Assembly (NCBI RefSeq): GCF_026340305.1
Contig: NZ_JAPEPI010000002.1
Coordinates: 3,286,001 to 3,350,000, forward strand
Source: Streptomyces sp. NBC_01381
GTDB taxonomy: Bacteria > Actinomycetota > Actinomycetes > Streptomycetales > Streptomycetaceae
Length of the DNA: 64,000 bases
Direction: 5' to 3'
Shown here: piece after piece, positions 45,022 through 53,274 of the stretch
How the letters are laid out: the number at the start of each line of letters is the position of its first letter
How positions within the stretch are numbered: the first letter of the stretch is position 1
Program-made: the position numbers and the translations under genes
Notes under the pieces: generated by a model
The model's input: only the letters and a program-made list of their open reading frames with translations
Told to the model about the DNA's origin: nothing
Databases searched by the model: none

Positions 45022-45315
45022 ATGCCCAAGGGCTACTGGGTCAGCGTCTACCGCACCATTTCAGACCCTGAGAAGCTGGCTGCCTACAACAAGCTGGCCG
45101 CTCCGGCCGTCCAGGCCGGGGGCGGTCGGACCCTCGTCCGTGGCGGTCGGGTCGTGGCGCATGACGCCGGAATCGCCGAGCGCACCGTCCTGGTCGAGTT
45201 CGACAGCTTTGAGCAGGCCGTCGCGGCGCACGAGAGTGCGGCCTACCAGGAGGCGCTGGTCGCCCTCTCCGACGGCGTCGAGCGCGACTTCCGCATCGTC
45301 GAAGGCATCGACTGA
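45022..45315 (+). CDS. DUF1330 family protein
   Basis: CTGGAGG precedes ATG 45022. The 97-residue protein (MPKGYWVSVYRTISDPEKLAAYNKLAAPAVQAGGGRTL to the VEFDSFEQAVAAHESAAYQEALVAL helix) is a complete single-domain DUF1330 protein of the ferredoxin-like dimeric alpha-beta barrel type. Related folds include monooxygenases and antibiotic-biosynthesis enzymes. Function is unknown. It survives intact among pseudogenes and may have followed the MFS gene in an operon. Confidence 0.88.
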   Translation: MPKGYWVSVYRTISDPEKLAAYNKLAAPAVQAGGGRTLVRGGRVVAHDAGIAERTVLVEFDSFEQAVAAHESAAYQEALVALSDGVERDFRIVEGID

Positions 45316-45361
45316 CCGAGGTCCAGTCGGACACCCAACTTAGTCGCCGCAGGTCAGCATC

Positions 45362-45772
45362 CTGTGCCCGACTATCTTCGCTGTCAAAGGACAGCAGCTT
45401 CAGGAAGTCCAGGCCGAGCGGGACGAACTGGCGATCGCGGAGCGGGTGTTGAACCGTCTGGCCGGGCAGGCCCAGGCCGACGCCGAGGCTGTTGCTCCGG
45501 TAGTGGCGCAGGTGGCCGGGCGGGCAGTCCTGCTCATCCCGCACCGCAGCGACGCGGCCGACGAGGGCGCGCTGCCCGGCGACTACCGCAAGATCCTGGC
45601 GATCGTGCGGGAGGCCGACGGCCCGGTGCAGGTCAGGGCGGTCGGCGAGCGGCTGGGCCTGGACGCCTCGGTGCGCGGCAAGCTGGAGCCGCTGCGGGCG
45701 AAGATGACCAAGCTCGCCGACCGCGGCTGGCTGCACAAACGGCCCGACGGGCGGTTCACCGCACGTCCGTGA
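45362..45772 (+). pseudogene. Transposase-associated helix-turn-helix protein, start missing
   Basis: The open frame runs from a stop at 45341 through QQLQEVQAERDELAIAERVLNRL, a coiled-coil-like segment. A winged-helix-like end follows (DYRKILAIVREADGPVQVRAVGERLGLDASVRGKLEPLRAKMTKLADRGWLHKRPDGRFTA), finishing at 45772. No ATG precedes the coiled coil. GTG 45443 or TTG 45446 would lose it, so the gene is probably 5'-truncated. It lies 51 bases ahead of the DDE transposase gene, and I believe the two genes often occur together in Streptomyces. Confidence 0.55.
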
Positions 45773-45823
45773 CCGCGCGGGTGGGCCGTAACTGGCGGGC
45801 CCTCGGCGGCAGTTGAGTTTGGT

Positions 45824-47137
45824 GTGAAGAAAAACAAAGGTCTCGTCGAGGGCCCTGACGGCCTTGTCTGCACCGCCCGCCTGCCGCTGTCGAGCACCAC
45901 CCTGAACTACCTCGCCGGCCTGATACGCGGCCACCTGAAGAAGATCGGCTCCCGGTGGCGGGCCCTGCCCGCCGGGAAGATCGCCGCCATCGTGCTGGCG
46001 GTGCTGCGCTGTGACCAGCGGCCCGGCGACCTGGCCGGCGGGAACGGGGTGCACCGCACCACCCTGAGCCGGTGGGCGCGGGAGGTCGTCGGTCTGCTGG
46101 CCGCCCGCGCCCCGCGCCTGGACCGGGACCTGAAGAAGATCGCCCGGAAGGGCGGCGGCGTGGTCCTGCTGGACGGCTCCCTCATACGCACCCGTCGTCG
46201 CACCGGGGCAGACAACCGCGGCAACTATTCGGGTAAGCACAAATGCCATGGCCTGCTCGTGATCGCGCTCACCGACGACCGCGGCCGACTGGTGTGGATC
46301 TCCGCGGTGCGGCCCGGACGCACATCCGAGATCACCGCCTGCCGCCACGACAAGCTCACCACCAAACTGCGGGCCGCCGGGCTCGGCGCCATCGCTGACC
46401 TGGGGTTCGTCGGCCTCGACGACGGCGCTCCGGACGCCGACCCGGCGGTGATCACCGGCTACAAGGCGGCCCGGAACCGGCCCCTGACCCGTGGTCAGAA
46501 GCTGTCCAACAAGGCACTGGCCGCGGTGCGGGCCCCGGTCGAGCACGGCTTCGCCCATCTCAAGAACTGGCGCGTCCTCACCAAGGTCCGCACGAATCCG
46601 AGGTGGGCGACCGCGCTGGTGCGGGCCCTGCTGGTGCTCACGAACCGAGCAGTCGCTCGCTGGCGGATGATCTTGTCGGTGGACTACTGCCCCGGACCTG
46701 CCCGAGCCTCCCGACGCCCTACGCACACCAGGCCGACTGACGTGCAGTCTTCACGACGCACCGTGCTCAGTGCGTCGGTGGCCGCTTCACTTTCAGCGCT
46801 GCCGGTCAGTGTGCGTCCGCGACGAGCGTCCAAAGCCGCGGCCATGCCCCAGGTCACACAACCCGGGGCTGGTCGGGGGGCCTGCGAGTCCCGGAAAGGG
46901 GTGCTTTTGACGTACCGCTGGCGATCGGTCGTGTCACTCAGAGAGGTGCGACGCCCACGCGGAGGTCGCGGGCTGCCGGTCCCGCATGGTGTATGGGAAG
47001 TTGAGGACCGTCCGCCGTACGTCGGGGTGGAGCACCGATCCGGGAGCAGATCCAGCTGCCGCACGGTGCGTCACGTGGTCGCACCAATCTCCTGTCGGCT
47101 CCGGCCACGGCCGCACCACCCACCAGAGCCTCACTGA
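45824..47137 (+). CDS. IS5/DDE_Tnp_4-type transposase with run-on 3' end
   Basis: From GTG 45824 the frame encodes a helix-turn-helix (RWRALPAGKIAAIVLAVLRCDQRPGDLAGGNGVHRTTLSRWAREV). The DDE domain has VVLLDGSLIRTRR (Asp), KHKCHGLLVIALTDDRGRLVWIS, AIADLGFVGLDDG (Asp) and VEHGFAHLKNWRVLTKVR (Glu). Recognisable homology stops at about 46670 (LTNRAVARW). The frame then continues without a stop for a further 155 residues of Arg/Pro/Ser-rich sequence to 47137. The natural stop and right end of the element seem to be lost by a deletion. All catalytic residues appear present. Confidence 0.72.
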   Translation: MKKNKGLVEGPDGLVCTARLPLSSTTLNYLAGLIRGHLKKIGSRWRALPAGKIAAIVLAVLRCDQRPGDLAGGNGVHRTTLSRWAREVVGLLAARAPRLDRDLKKIARKGGGVVLLDGSLIRTRRRTGADNRGNYSGKHKCHGLLVIALTDDRGRLVWISAVRPGRTSEITACRHDKLTTKLRAAGLGAIADLGFVGLDDGAPDADPAVITGYKAARNRPLTRGQKLSNKALAAVRAPVEHGFAHLKNWRVLTKVRTNPRWATALVRALLVLTNRAVARWRMILSVDYCPGPARASRRPTHTRPTDVQSSRRTVLSASVAASLSALPVSVRPRRASKAAAMPQVTQPGAGRGACESRKGVLLTYRWRSVVSLREVRRPRGGRGLPVPHGVWEVEDRPPYVGVEHRSGSRSSCRTVRHVVAPISCRLRPRPHHPPEPH

Positions 47138-47334
47138 CCGCGACCGCCCGCGCATCGGTGGGCGGGCGCGGCGCCTCACCCTGCCGGATGTCACCGGGTG
47201 CGCGCGGACAGAGCGCTGCTGATGATGTCGGCATGGGGCTTCAAGCACGCACCGGACGCGAGCCAGTGGGCGCGAGCCGGGATGTCACCAGACCTGAGGC
47301 GTCGAAGGGGATCGCCGCGTGCTCGGAGGACGCG
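46736..47334. other. No supported gene; left flank of the ATP-grasp cassette
   Basis: Apart from the run-on end of the transposase frame, I see no gene here. A minus-strand frame ends VRRTVLNFPYTMRDRQPATSAWASHLSE (about 46938-47024). It looks protein-like and could be the tail of a deleted gene, but I cannot name it. The promoter of the ATP-grasp operon should lie in the last 150 bases. Confidence 0.4.
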
Positions 47335-49695
47335 GTGCGCCCCTACGGCCCTGGGCCCGATCCCGGTCGCGCGACGGCGGTCGGCACGGTCTTCGTCAGC
47401 GGGATGCACAGTGGCCCGAACCCGTCGCCGGGGTTGAGCGTGGCCCGCTCGTTGCGTCTCGCCTGGCCCGATCTGCGGATCGTCGGCCTGGACTATTCGG
47501 CGGAGAGCTCCGGGCTGCACTCGGAGCTCCTCGACGACCTGGTCTGCCTCCCCTCGTGGAAGCGGGCGCATCTGGCCACCTGGGTCGAGCAGATGGGCCG
47601 CCTGCTGGAGCCCGATGACGCGGTCCTGATCCCCTGTCTGGATCTGGAGGTCCGGCTGCTCGCGACGGAGCTCGCTGCCCACGACCGGATCCTGGGGCCC
47701 TCGAAGACCGCCCTGCGGTTGGTGGGCAAGCCTCCCGTCGAAGCGGCCGAACGGCTCGGCCTGCGCTCCGCGGCGTACCAGACCGACACCAGCTGGCAGG
47801 CCATCGACCAGTTCATCCGCCGGTCCCCGGACGGGGTGTGGGTGAAGGGCCAGCACTACGACGCGTACCGGGCCTTCACCGCCCGGGCCGCGCTGGCCCG
47901 AGGGGATGTCGTCCAGCGGACGTGGGGCGGTGGCTGGCATCTGGAGGCGCACGTAGCCGGCCAGGAGTGCAGCATCGTGTTTTGTGCTCTGGACGGCCGA
48001 CTCCTTGACGCGGTCTTCATCACGAAGGCGATGGTCACGACCGAGGGCAAGACCTGGGCCGGTGAGGTCGCCGAGTTGGACGGGACGCTGCACGAGCGTC
48101 TGGCGGACCTGGTCGCCGACGCCCTGTGGACCGGCGGCGGTGAGCTGGAACTCATCCGCGGCTGGAACGGCGAACTCACGCTCATGGAGATCAACCCGCG
48201 GCTGCCCGCCTGGATCCACGGCGCCTCGGTGTGCGGCGCCAACTTGCCCGCCGCCCTGGTCGCGGGACGGGTCGCCGACCCCGGCAGGCGCCTCACGCCG
48301 GGGTTCACCCGCGTGGTGGAGGAGATCCCGGTGCACCCGGCGCTGGGCATCACCCCCATCGCCTGGGTCGTGGGGGGCGCCTCCCGTGCGGGCGACAAGC
48401 GGCATTCGGGGATGCCGTCGCTGGGCCAACGGCGCCTGCTCCCGCCCGAGGACGCCGAGGGGAGCGAGGAGCCGATCGGGAGCCACCCGGCCTCCGCCGC
48501 ACTCGCGGGCGAAGCAGCCGTACTCCTCGCGGAAACAGCCGTGCACACGGACGGATCGGCCGCACACACCAGTGGCTTCGAGGAACTGCTCGATCCTCCC
48601 GGGAGCGCGGCCACTCCGAGCAGACACCTCCTCCTTCCGCTCTTCACCGAGCAGGTCCGGGCGCTGCGGCGGGAGGTCGAGGGGCTCGGCCGGGTACTGC
48701 TCGCGCACAGCGTGAAGACCTGCCCCGAGCCCGCTGTGCTGCGTGAGGCCGCACGGCTCGGCATGGCCGCCGAGGCGATCAGCCTTGCGGAACTCGACGC
48801 GGCCGACCGTCTCGGCATGGCGGCCGAACGGGCGATCCTCAACGGGCCCGGGAAGTGGTGGCCCGCCACCGACCGGGTACGCTGCTTCGCCTTCTTCGCC
48901 GACTCCGTGGCGGAACTGCGCGCGCTCCACGCCCTGCTGGACAGCGGCTTCCAACTGGAAGCCGCTGTCGTCGGGGTCCGCGTCGCGCCCGCCGGGCTGG
49001 TCAGCCGCTTCGGCATCCCATTGCACGAGCGCGAGGCCATGGCGAAGACGCTTCCGTTGCTCGGCGCTCTCGCCGAGCGGCTCAAGGCCCGGTGGGGGCT
49101 GCACTTCCACTTCGCGCAGAGCGCCCTGGGCGCACCGCGCTGGCAGCGCGAGTGCGCGGCGGCGCTCAGCGCCGCCGATCCGCTGGCGGAGCAACTGGGC
49201 CAGCCCCCCGCCGTACTGGACATCGGCGGCGGATGGCATGTCGACGACCTGCCGTACCTGCGCGCCTCGCTGGGGTACGTGCTCGCCCACGGCCCCGCCG
49301 TGGCACGCGACGGGGATCCGCTGCTGGTGCTGGAGCCGGGCAAGCTCGTCACCCAGCCGTCCGCCGCTGTCGTGACGCAGGTCCTGGCGCGCCGGGAATC
49401 CCACCGCGGCTACGACATCGTCGTCGACGCGGCCGAAGGCGACATGCCCGAGACGCCGTTCCATCCGCACCCCGTGGCCCGGTTCGACGGCTCCCGCTGG
49501 GTACCCCTGCGGCCCGGCCGGAGCCGGATTCTCGGCCGATCCTGCATGGAGCACGACGTGCTCTCGATCCGGCTGGACCTGAGCGACGTACGGGTCGGCG
49601 ACCACCTCGCGTTCGGCATGTGCGGTGCGTACGACACCTCGATGGCCTACGACTTCGGGCGCGGGACCGCGCCGCGGGAACTGGGGCAGCCATGA
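47335..49695 (+). CDS. ATP-grasp ligase fused to a PLP-dependent (Orn/DAP/Arg-type) decarboxylase
   Basis: The start is placed at GTG 47335, with GGAGGA four bases upstream; ATG 47233 is an alternative. The N-terminal ATP-grasp part (about 15-350) begins TVFVSGMHSGPNPSPGLSVARSL and has GVWVKGQHYDAYRAF. Its Mg-binding motif is ELTLMEINPRLPAW (Glu285, Asn287). After a variable linker comes a fold-III decarboxylase (about 440-785). The PLP Lys461 is in LLAHSVKTCPEPAVLREAARLG, the phosphate-binding glycines are in LDIGGGWHVDDL (631), and EPGKLV and GAYDTSMAYDFGRG follow. The substrate-binding CD motif is altered: Cys737 is followed by MEHD. It probably couples an acid to an amine and decarboxylates an amino acid in one pathway. 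ATGA overlap ties it to the next gene. Confidence 0.85.
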   Translation: MRPYGPGPDPGRATAVGTVFVSGMHSGPNPSPGLSVARSLRLAWPDLRIVGLDYSAESSGLHSELLDDLVCLPSWKRAHLATWVEQMGRLLEPDDAVLIPCLDLEVRLLATELAAHDRILGPSKTALRLVGKPPVEAAERLGLRSAAYQTDTSWQAIDQFIRRSPDGVWVKGQHYDAYRAFTARAALARGDVVQRTWGGGWHLEAHVAGQECSIVFCALDGRLLDAVFITKAMVTTEGKTWAGEVAELDGTLHERLADLVADALWTGGGELELIRGWNGELTLMEINPRLPAWIHGASVCGANLPAALVAGRVADPGRRLTPGFTRVVEEIPVHPALGITPIAWVVGGASRAGDKRHSGMPSLGQRRLLPPEDAEGSEEPIGSHPASAALAGEAAVLLAETAVHTDGSAAHTSGFEELLDPPGSAATPSRHLLLPLFTEQVRALRREVEGLGRVLLAHSVKTCPEPAVLREAARLGMAAEAISLAELDAADRLGMAAERAILNGPGKWWPATDRVRCFAFFADSVAELRALHALLDSGFQLEAAVVGVRVAPAGLVSRFGIPLHEREAMAKTLPLLGALAERLKARWGLHFHFAQSALGAPRWQRECAAALSAADPLAEQLGQPPAVLDIGGGWHVDDLPYLRASLGYVLAHGPAVARDGDPLLVLEPGKLVTQPSAAVVTQVLARRESHRGYDIVVDAAEGDMPETPFHPHPVARFDGSRWVPLRPGRSRILGRSCMEHDVLSIRLDLSDVRVGDHLAFGMCGAYDTSMAYDFGRGTAPRELGQP

Positions 49696-50273
49696 CCGGC
49701 CTGATCACCGAGTTGAAGCGGTTCGACCGGATCGGTCTGTCCCAGGTGGCCAGCCACGCGAAGGCGTGCTGCCGGATGGTCAGGCACGGCGTGTTCGCCC
49801 AGCTCACGCATTACGGGGACATGGGGACCGCGCTCGCCGCCGTCCCCGCGCTGCTGCCCTGGGGGCCCGTGCAGTGGCCCGCGCACTGGTGCGACCTGGC
49901 CGACCACGACGAACTCGTCGGCGACTGCGGGGTGCACGCCGATGTGGCGGCGGCGCTCCTCACCCGGCAGGACATCCCCCACGCGCGCGGCCGCGCCGCC
50001 GTACTGACCACACCGCATGCCCCCGCCCACTGGCGGGCCACCTGGAACGAGGTGCAGGCCAGCGACGCGTGGATCGGGCGGACGGTCGTGCACCACGAGG
50101 TGCTCCGGGTCGGGAACCGTTGGTGGGACCCGAGCGAGGCCCGCTGGTTCTCGGGGGGCGGAGGGCACCTGGGGAGTGGACGCGTTCTCGCCGTTCGCGA
50201 GGAGGGCGGGCAGTGGCAACTCGCCCCCGACGTGCGGCAACCGCCCACCCGGACCGCCCAGGAGGCACCGTGA
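49692..50273 (+). CDS. Transglutaminase-like cysteine protein
   Basis: The 193-residue protein has LVGDCGVHADVAAALLTRQDIPHARGRAA, then PHAPAHWRATWNEV and VGNRWWDPSEARWF. Cys79, His113 and Asp146 fall in the order and context of the transglutaminase/NlpC-like triad (GxCxxxAxxxxxLL, HxWxEV, WxxxDP). No signal peptide or membrane segment is seen. Such folds catalyse amide formation, exchange or hydrolysis. Its start overlaps the ATP-grasp fusion stop (ATGA) and its stop overlaps the transporter start (GTGA). It therefore very likely acts on the same metabolite. The family call rests on motif reading only. Confidence 0.65.
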   Translation: MTGLITELKRFDRIGLSQVASHAKACCRMVRHGVFAQLTHYGDMGTALAAVPALLPWGPVQWPAHWCDLADHDELVGDCGVHADVAAALLTRQDIPHARGRAAVLTTPHAPAHWRATWNEVQASDAWIGRTVVHHEVLRVGNRWWDPSEARWFSGGGGHLGSGRVLAVREEGGQWQLAPDVRQPPTRTAQEAP

Positions 50274-51274
50274 TCACCCCCGACACCTGGCAGTCGGCCG
50301 CCCCCGAGACCGCGGCGGCCGCCGCCGACACCGCGCGGCCCACCGCGTTCCCCGGCCCCGTCCGCCTCACCGCGCAGTTGGTCCGCAGCTTCGGCCAACT
50401 CGGCCTGCAGACGAACGTATGGGCCGGGGGCGTGTTTCTGCTCGCGTTCTTCGTGGGCAGTTGGCGGATGGGCGTCTTCGGGCTGCTGGGGGCCGTGGTC
50501 TCCACCGCGACCGCCTACGCGTTGGGCGTCGACCGGGGCAGGATCGACCTGGGGCTGGAAGGCTTCAGCGGCTGCCTGACCGGCCTGGCCCTGTTCGTCT
50601 TCCTCGGCCCGCGCCTGTCGACGTACCTGCTGACCGTCGTCGGCGCCGTCGTCTGCGTACTGATCTGCGCGGCGCTGACCGCCCTGCTCGCGCCGTGGCG
50701 GCTGCCGGCGCTGACCGCGCCGTTCTGCGTCGTCGGCGGGGCGTTGCTGACGGCGGCGCCTGCCTTCACCCGGGTCTGGCACGGCGGCAGCCCCGCGTTC
50801 GTGCCCGTCAGGGCCACCGGCGGGACCAGGTACACCTGGACCGACCTGTGGCACGGGTTCTTCGCCAACATCGCCGAGGTCGGCCTCTCGGCGCACTGGT
50901 ACGTCGGCGCGATCATGCTGGTGGGGCTCTTCGTCGCCGGGATCCGCCCGGGGCTGGCCGCCGTCGTGGGCAGCGCCCTGGCGGTGCTGCTGGCCTGGGG
51001 CCTGGGCGCCCCGCCGGGTGCGGTCGCCGCGGGCGTCTACGGCTACAACGCGGTCCTCGTGGCCATCGCCCTGGGCACCCTCTTCCTGGCCGGTACGGTC
51101 TCGACCGCGCTCTACACCCTGGTGGGCGTGGCCGTCGCCACGGTGCTGACGGCCGCCCTGAACGCCTACTTCGCGCCGTTCGGCGGACGCACCCTCAGCT
51201 GGCCCTTCATCATCACCACCTGGCTGTTCCTCGCTGCGGCCACCTCCTTCCCCCGAATCCGGCGCACGGCGTGA
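50270..51274 (+). CDS. Urea transporter family membrane protein
   Basis: GTG 50270 overlaps the previous stop. The 334-residue protein has about ten membrane helices in two similar halves. The first begins VWAGGVFLLAFFVGSWRMGVFGLLGAVVSTATAYALG then LGLEGFSGCLTGLALFVFLG. The second begins HWYVGAIMLVGLFVAGIRPGLAAVVGSALAVLLAW then AAGVYGYNAVLVAIALGTLFL. The GL-GF-G and GVYGYNAVL segments are the selectivity-region hallmarks of UT-family urea channels (PF03253). No urease gene is nearby. In this operon it may move urea, or a urea-like or guanidino-like substrate or product, of the upstream enzymes. Confidence 0.85.
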   Translation: MITPDTWQSAAPETAAAAADTARPTAFPGPVRLTAQLVRSFGQLGLQTNVWAGGVFLLAFFVGSWRMGVFGLLGAVVSTATAYALGVDRGRIDLGLEGFSGCLTGLALFVFLGPRLSTYLLTVVGAVVCVLICAALTALLAPWRLPALTAPFCVVGGALLTAAPAFTRVWHGGSPAFVPVRATGGTRYTWTDLWHGFFANIAEVGLSAHWYVGAIMLVGLFVAGIRPGLAAVVGSALAVLLAWGLGAPPGAVAAGVYGYNAVLVAIALGTLFLAGTVSTALYTLVGVAVATVLTAALNAYFAPFGGRTLSWPFIITTWLFLAAATSFPRIRRTA

Positions 51275-51308
51275 CCGGCCGCGGACGCCGGGCCCGGTGT
51301 CAGGGACC

Positions 51309-52293
51309 CGCGTGACCGACGCCCGGGCCCCGAGGCCGTTCCCGCCGTGCTGCTGGCCGCGGCCGGCGGGAATCGGGTGCCGGTGATCGCCCAGCTGGTG
51401 GCGGCCGACGAGGACACCGTGCGTGATGTGATCCACCGGTTCAACGAGATCGGCCTGGCCTGCCTGGACCCTCGGTGGGCGAGAGGCCGTCCCCGCCTGC
51501 TCAGCGATGACGACGAGGACTTCGTCGTCCAGACGGCCACCACCCGCCCCACCAAGCTCGGCCAGCCTTTCACTCGCTGGTCGCTACGCAAACTCGTCGC
51601 CTACCTGCGCACAGTCCACAGCCGAGTGATCCGTATCGGCCGTGAGGCGTTACGCGGCCTGCTCGCCCGCCGCGGAGTCACCTTCCAGCGCACCAAGACC
51701 TGGAAGGAATTTACCGACCCCGACCGCGAGGCGAAGCTGGACCGGATCGAGCACGTCCTGGACCGTTTCCCCGACCGGGTCTTCGCGTTCGACGAGTTCG
51801 GCCCACTCGGGATCCGGCCCACCGCAGGCTCGGGCTGAGCCGAACGGAAACACTCCGACCGAGTGTCGGCCACCTACCACCGCACCCATGGAGTCCGGTA
51901 CTTCCACGGCTGCTACTCGGTCGGTGATCCGCGCCGCCCGGCCCGACGGCTCCCCCATCTACGTGATCCTGGACAACCTGTCCGCCCACAAAGGCACCGA
52001 CATCCGCCGCTGGGCTACAAAGCACAAAGGTCGAGCTGTGCTTCACCCCGACCTACGCCTCTTGGGCCAACCCCATCGAGGCCCACTTCATACCGCTGAG
52101 GCAGTTCACCATCGCCAACTCCAACCACCCCGACCACACCGTGCAGACACGAGCCCTGCACGCCTATCTACGCTGGCGCAACGCCAACGCCCGCCACCGC
52201 GACGTCCTGGCCGCCGAACGCAAGGAACGCGCCCGCATCCGAAGCGAGAAGGGCATCCGTTGGGGCGGACGCCCCCTCAGCACCGCAGCCTGA
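51309..52293 (+). pseudogene. IS630 family transposase, truncated, internally deleted and frameshifted
   Basis: A 5'-truncated start (VLLAAAGGNRVPVIAQLVAADEDTVRDVIHRFNEIGL) leads through RGRPRLLSDDDEDFVVQTATTRP to FAFDEFGPLGIRPTAGSG (first Asp) and a stop at 51838. Sequence matching the middle (WAE...PATYHRTHGVRYFHGCYSVGD) continues in another frame. It jumps to IRAARPDGSPIYVILDNLSAHKG (second Asp), skipping about 20 codons. After one more shift it ends ANPIEAHFIPLRQFTIANS (Glu) ... IRSEKGIRWGGRPLSTAA at 52293. At least three lesions make it inactive. It closes the right side of the ATP-grasp cassette. Confidence 0.8.
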
Positions 52294-52446
52294 CCAACCG
52301 CGAACTGACACAGCCGCAGCGCATCATCGGTCCGCTCGTGGCCAAGCGCGGACGACCGAAGCGTTGTGAAGATGCTCTCTGCTGGGCAGACCCGGAGCCC
52401 CGAACGGGGCCGGTTCAGGAGAAGGACGGCGCGAGAGGAGAATGAC

Positions 52447-52824
52447 TCAGGAGGCGGACGGCTCGATCTCCCCCGCGAAGACGATGACCTGGTCGATGAG
52501 GCTCCGCCGCAGATGGACGACGTCCGTTCCCGCCAGGCGGGGGCCTCCATCCGGCGTCGTGAAGACCCACTGGTACCGGGCCCACTCGTCCGGCATGTCC
52601 ACTGCCGAACAGCGCACCATCGTGCCGGTCCCCGCGGGGTGGCGCCGGATGTCCAGCACGAACCGCTCGACCGCCTCGATCCCCTCACTGCGGCCCAACG
52701 GTCCCCAGAAGACCACGTCCGAGGTGAGGGCCTGGGAGAGCAGCGCAGTCACATAGCTGTCGTCCGAGGCGTTGAACGCGGAGATGAACGTGTCGATCGC
52801 GGATCGCGCGGTCTCTTCCTGCAT
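52447..52824 (-). CDS. Nuclear transport factor 2 (SnoaL-like) family protein
   Basis: The 125-residue protein (MQEETARSAIDTFISAFNASDDSYVTALLSQALTSDVVFWGPLG) has the helical start, the cone-shaped beta sheet and the strand WARYQWVFTTPDGGPRLAGTDVVHLRR typical of NTF2-like/SnoaL folds. Members include small isomerases, cyclases and ligand binders. No ribosome site is visible before ATG 52824. TATTAC lies nine bases upstream, compatible with a leaderless start. It is a lone gene between IS debris and the cupin remnant. Confidence 0.78.
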   Translation of the reverse strand: MQEETARSAIDTFISAFNASDDSYVTALLSQALTSDVVFWGPLGRSEGIEAVERFVLDIRRHPAGTGTMVRCSAVDMPDEWARYQWVFTTPDGGPRLAGTDVVHLRRSLIDQVIVFAGEIEPSAS

Positions 52825-52909
52825 GCACCAGTAATACCAGTCGCCTCGCGGACCGCGCTCGTCCCGTGAGCCGTCTCCCGACCACGGTGAACCATCCCGG
52901 TCACACCAC

Positions 52910-52943
52910 CCCTAGGGCCTGACCCATCGGACAGGCCCTAGGG
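52910..52943. terminator. Perfect 12-base hairpin downstream of the cupin remnant
   Basis: CCCTAGGGCCTG (52910-52921) pairs exactly with CAGGCCCTAGGG (52932-52943) over a 10-base loop. It lies 23 bases beyond the stop of the leftward cupin remnant and before the NTF2-like gene start. Confidence 0.75.
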
Positions 52944-52965
52944 CAGGCACAAGCGTCGCGGGCCG

Positions 52966-53265
52966 TCAGCGGCCGGTGGCGTCCAGAGCCGCGGTGAACT
53001 GCTCGTCGGTGACGGGCTCCAGCCAGGTGGTCCCGTCACCGCTTTCGTTGCCGACGACCATGGCGATGTGGGCCATGAGTGGGGTGTCGGTGGCGCCGTG
53101 CCAGTGCTCCTCGTCGGCCGGGCACTTGACGGTCTCACTGGCGGTGATCCGCACCACGTCGCTGTCGCGGGTGCTGACCAGGCCGACACCGTCGGTGAGT
53201 TGGTGGCACGGGTGCGGGCGGGCGCCATCGGCTATCGAAGTCCACCGGGTTCCTCTGGGGACCAC
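52966..53265 (-). pseudogene. Cupin-domain protein, 5'-damaged fragment
   Basis: The part DGVGLVSTRDSDVVRITASETVKCPADEEHWHGATDTPLMAHIAMVVGN to the stop at 52966 matches the second half of small cupins of the (R)-mandelonitrile-lyase/carboxymuconolactone-associated type, with EEHWHGA as the second metal motif. The first half should have a WHTHPxGQ metal motif. It is collapsed to ARPHPCHQLTDGV, so metal ligands are lost and no proper start exists. It lies nine bases from the DapA-like gene and was probably its operon partner. Confidence 0.6.
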
Positions 53266-53274
53266 GGGCCCGTG

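Noticed and set aside
46938..47024. Minus-strand frame ending NFPYTMRDRQPATSAWASHLSE as a gene
   Set aside because: It looks protein-like but is short, lacks a start signal and matches no family I can name; recorded only as possible debris.
47191..49605. An 804-codon minus-strand frame opposite the ATP-grasp fusion gene
   Set aside because: It has no motifs, and the plus strand contains complete ATP-grasp and PLP-enzyme signatures.
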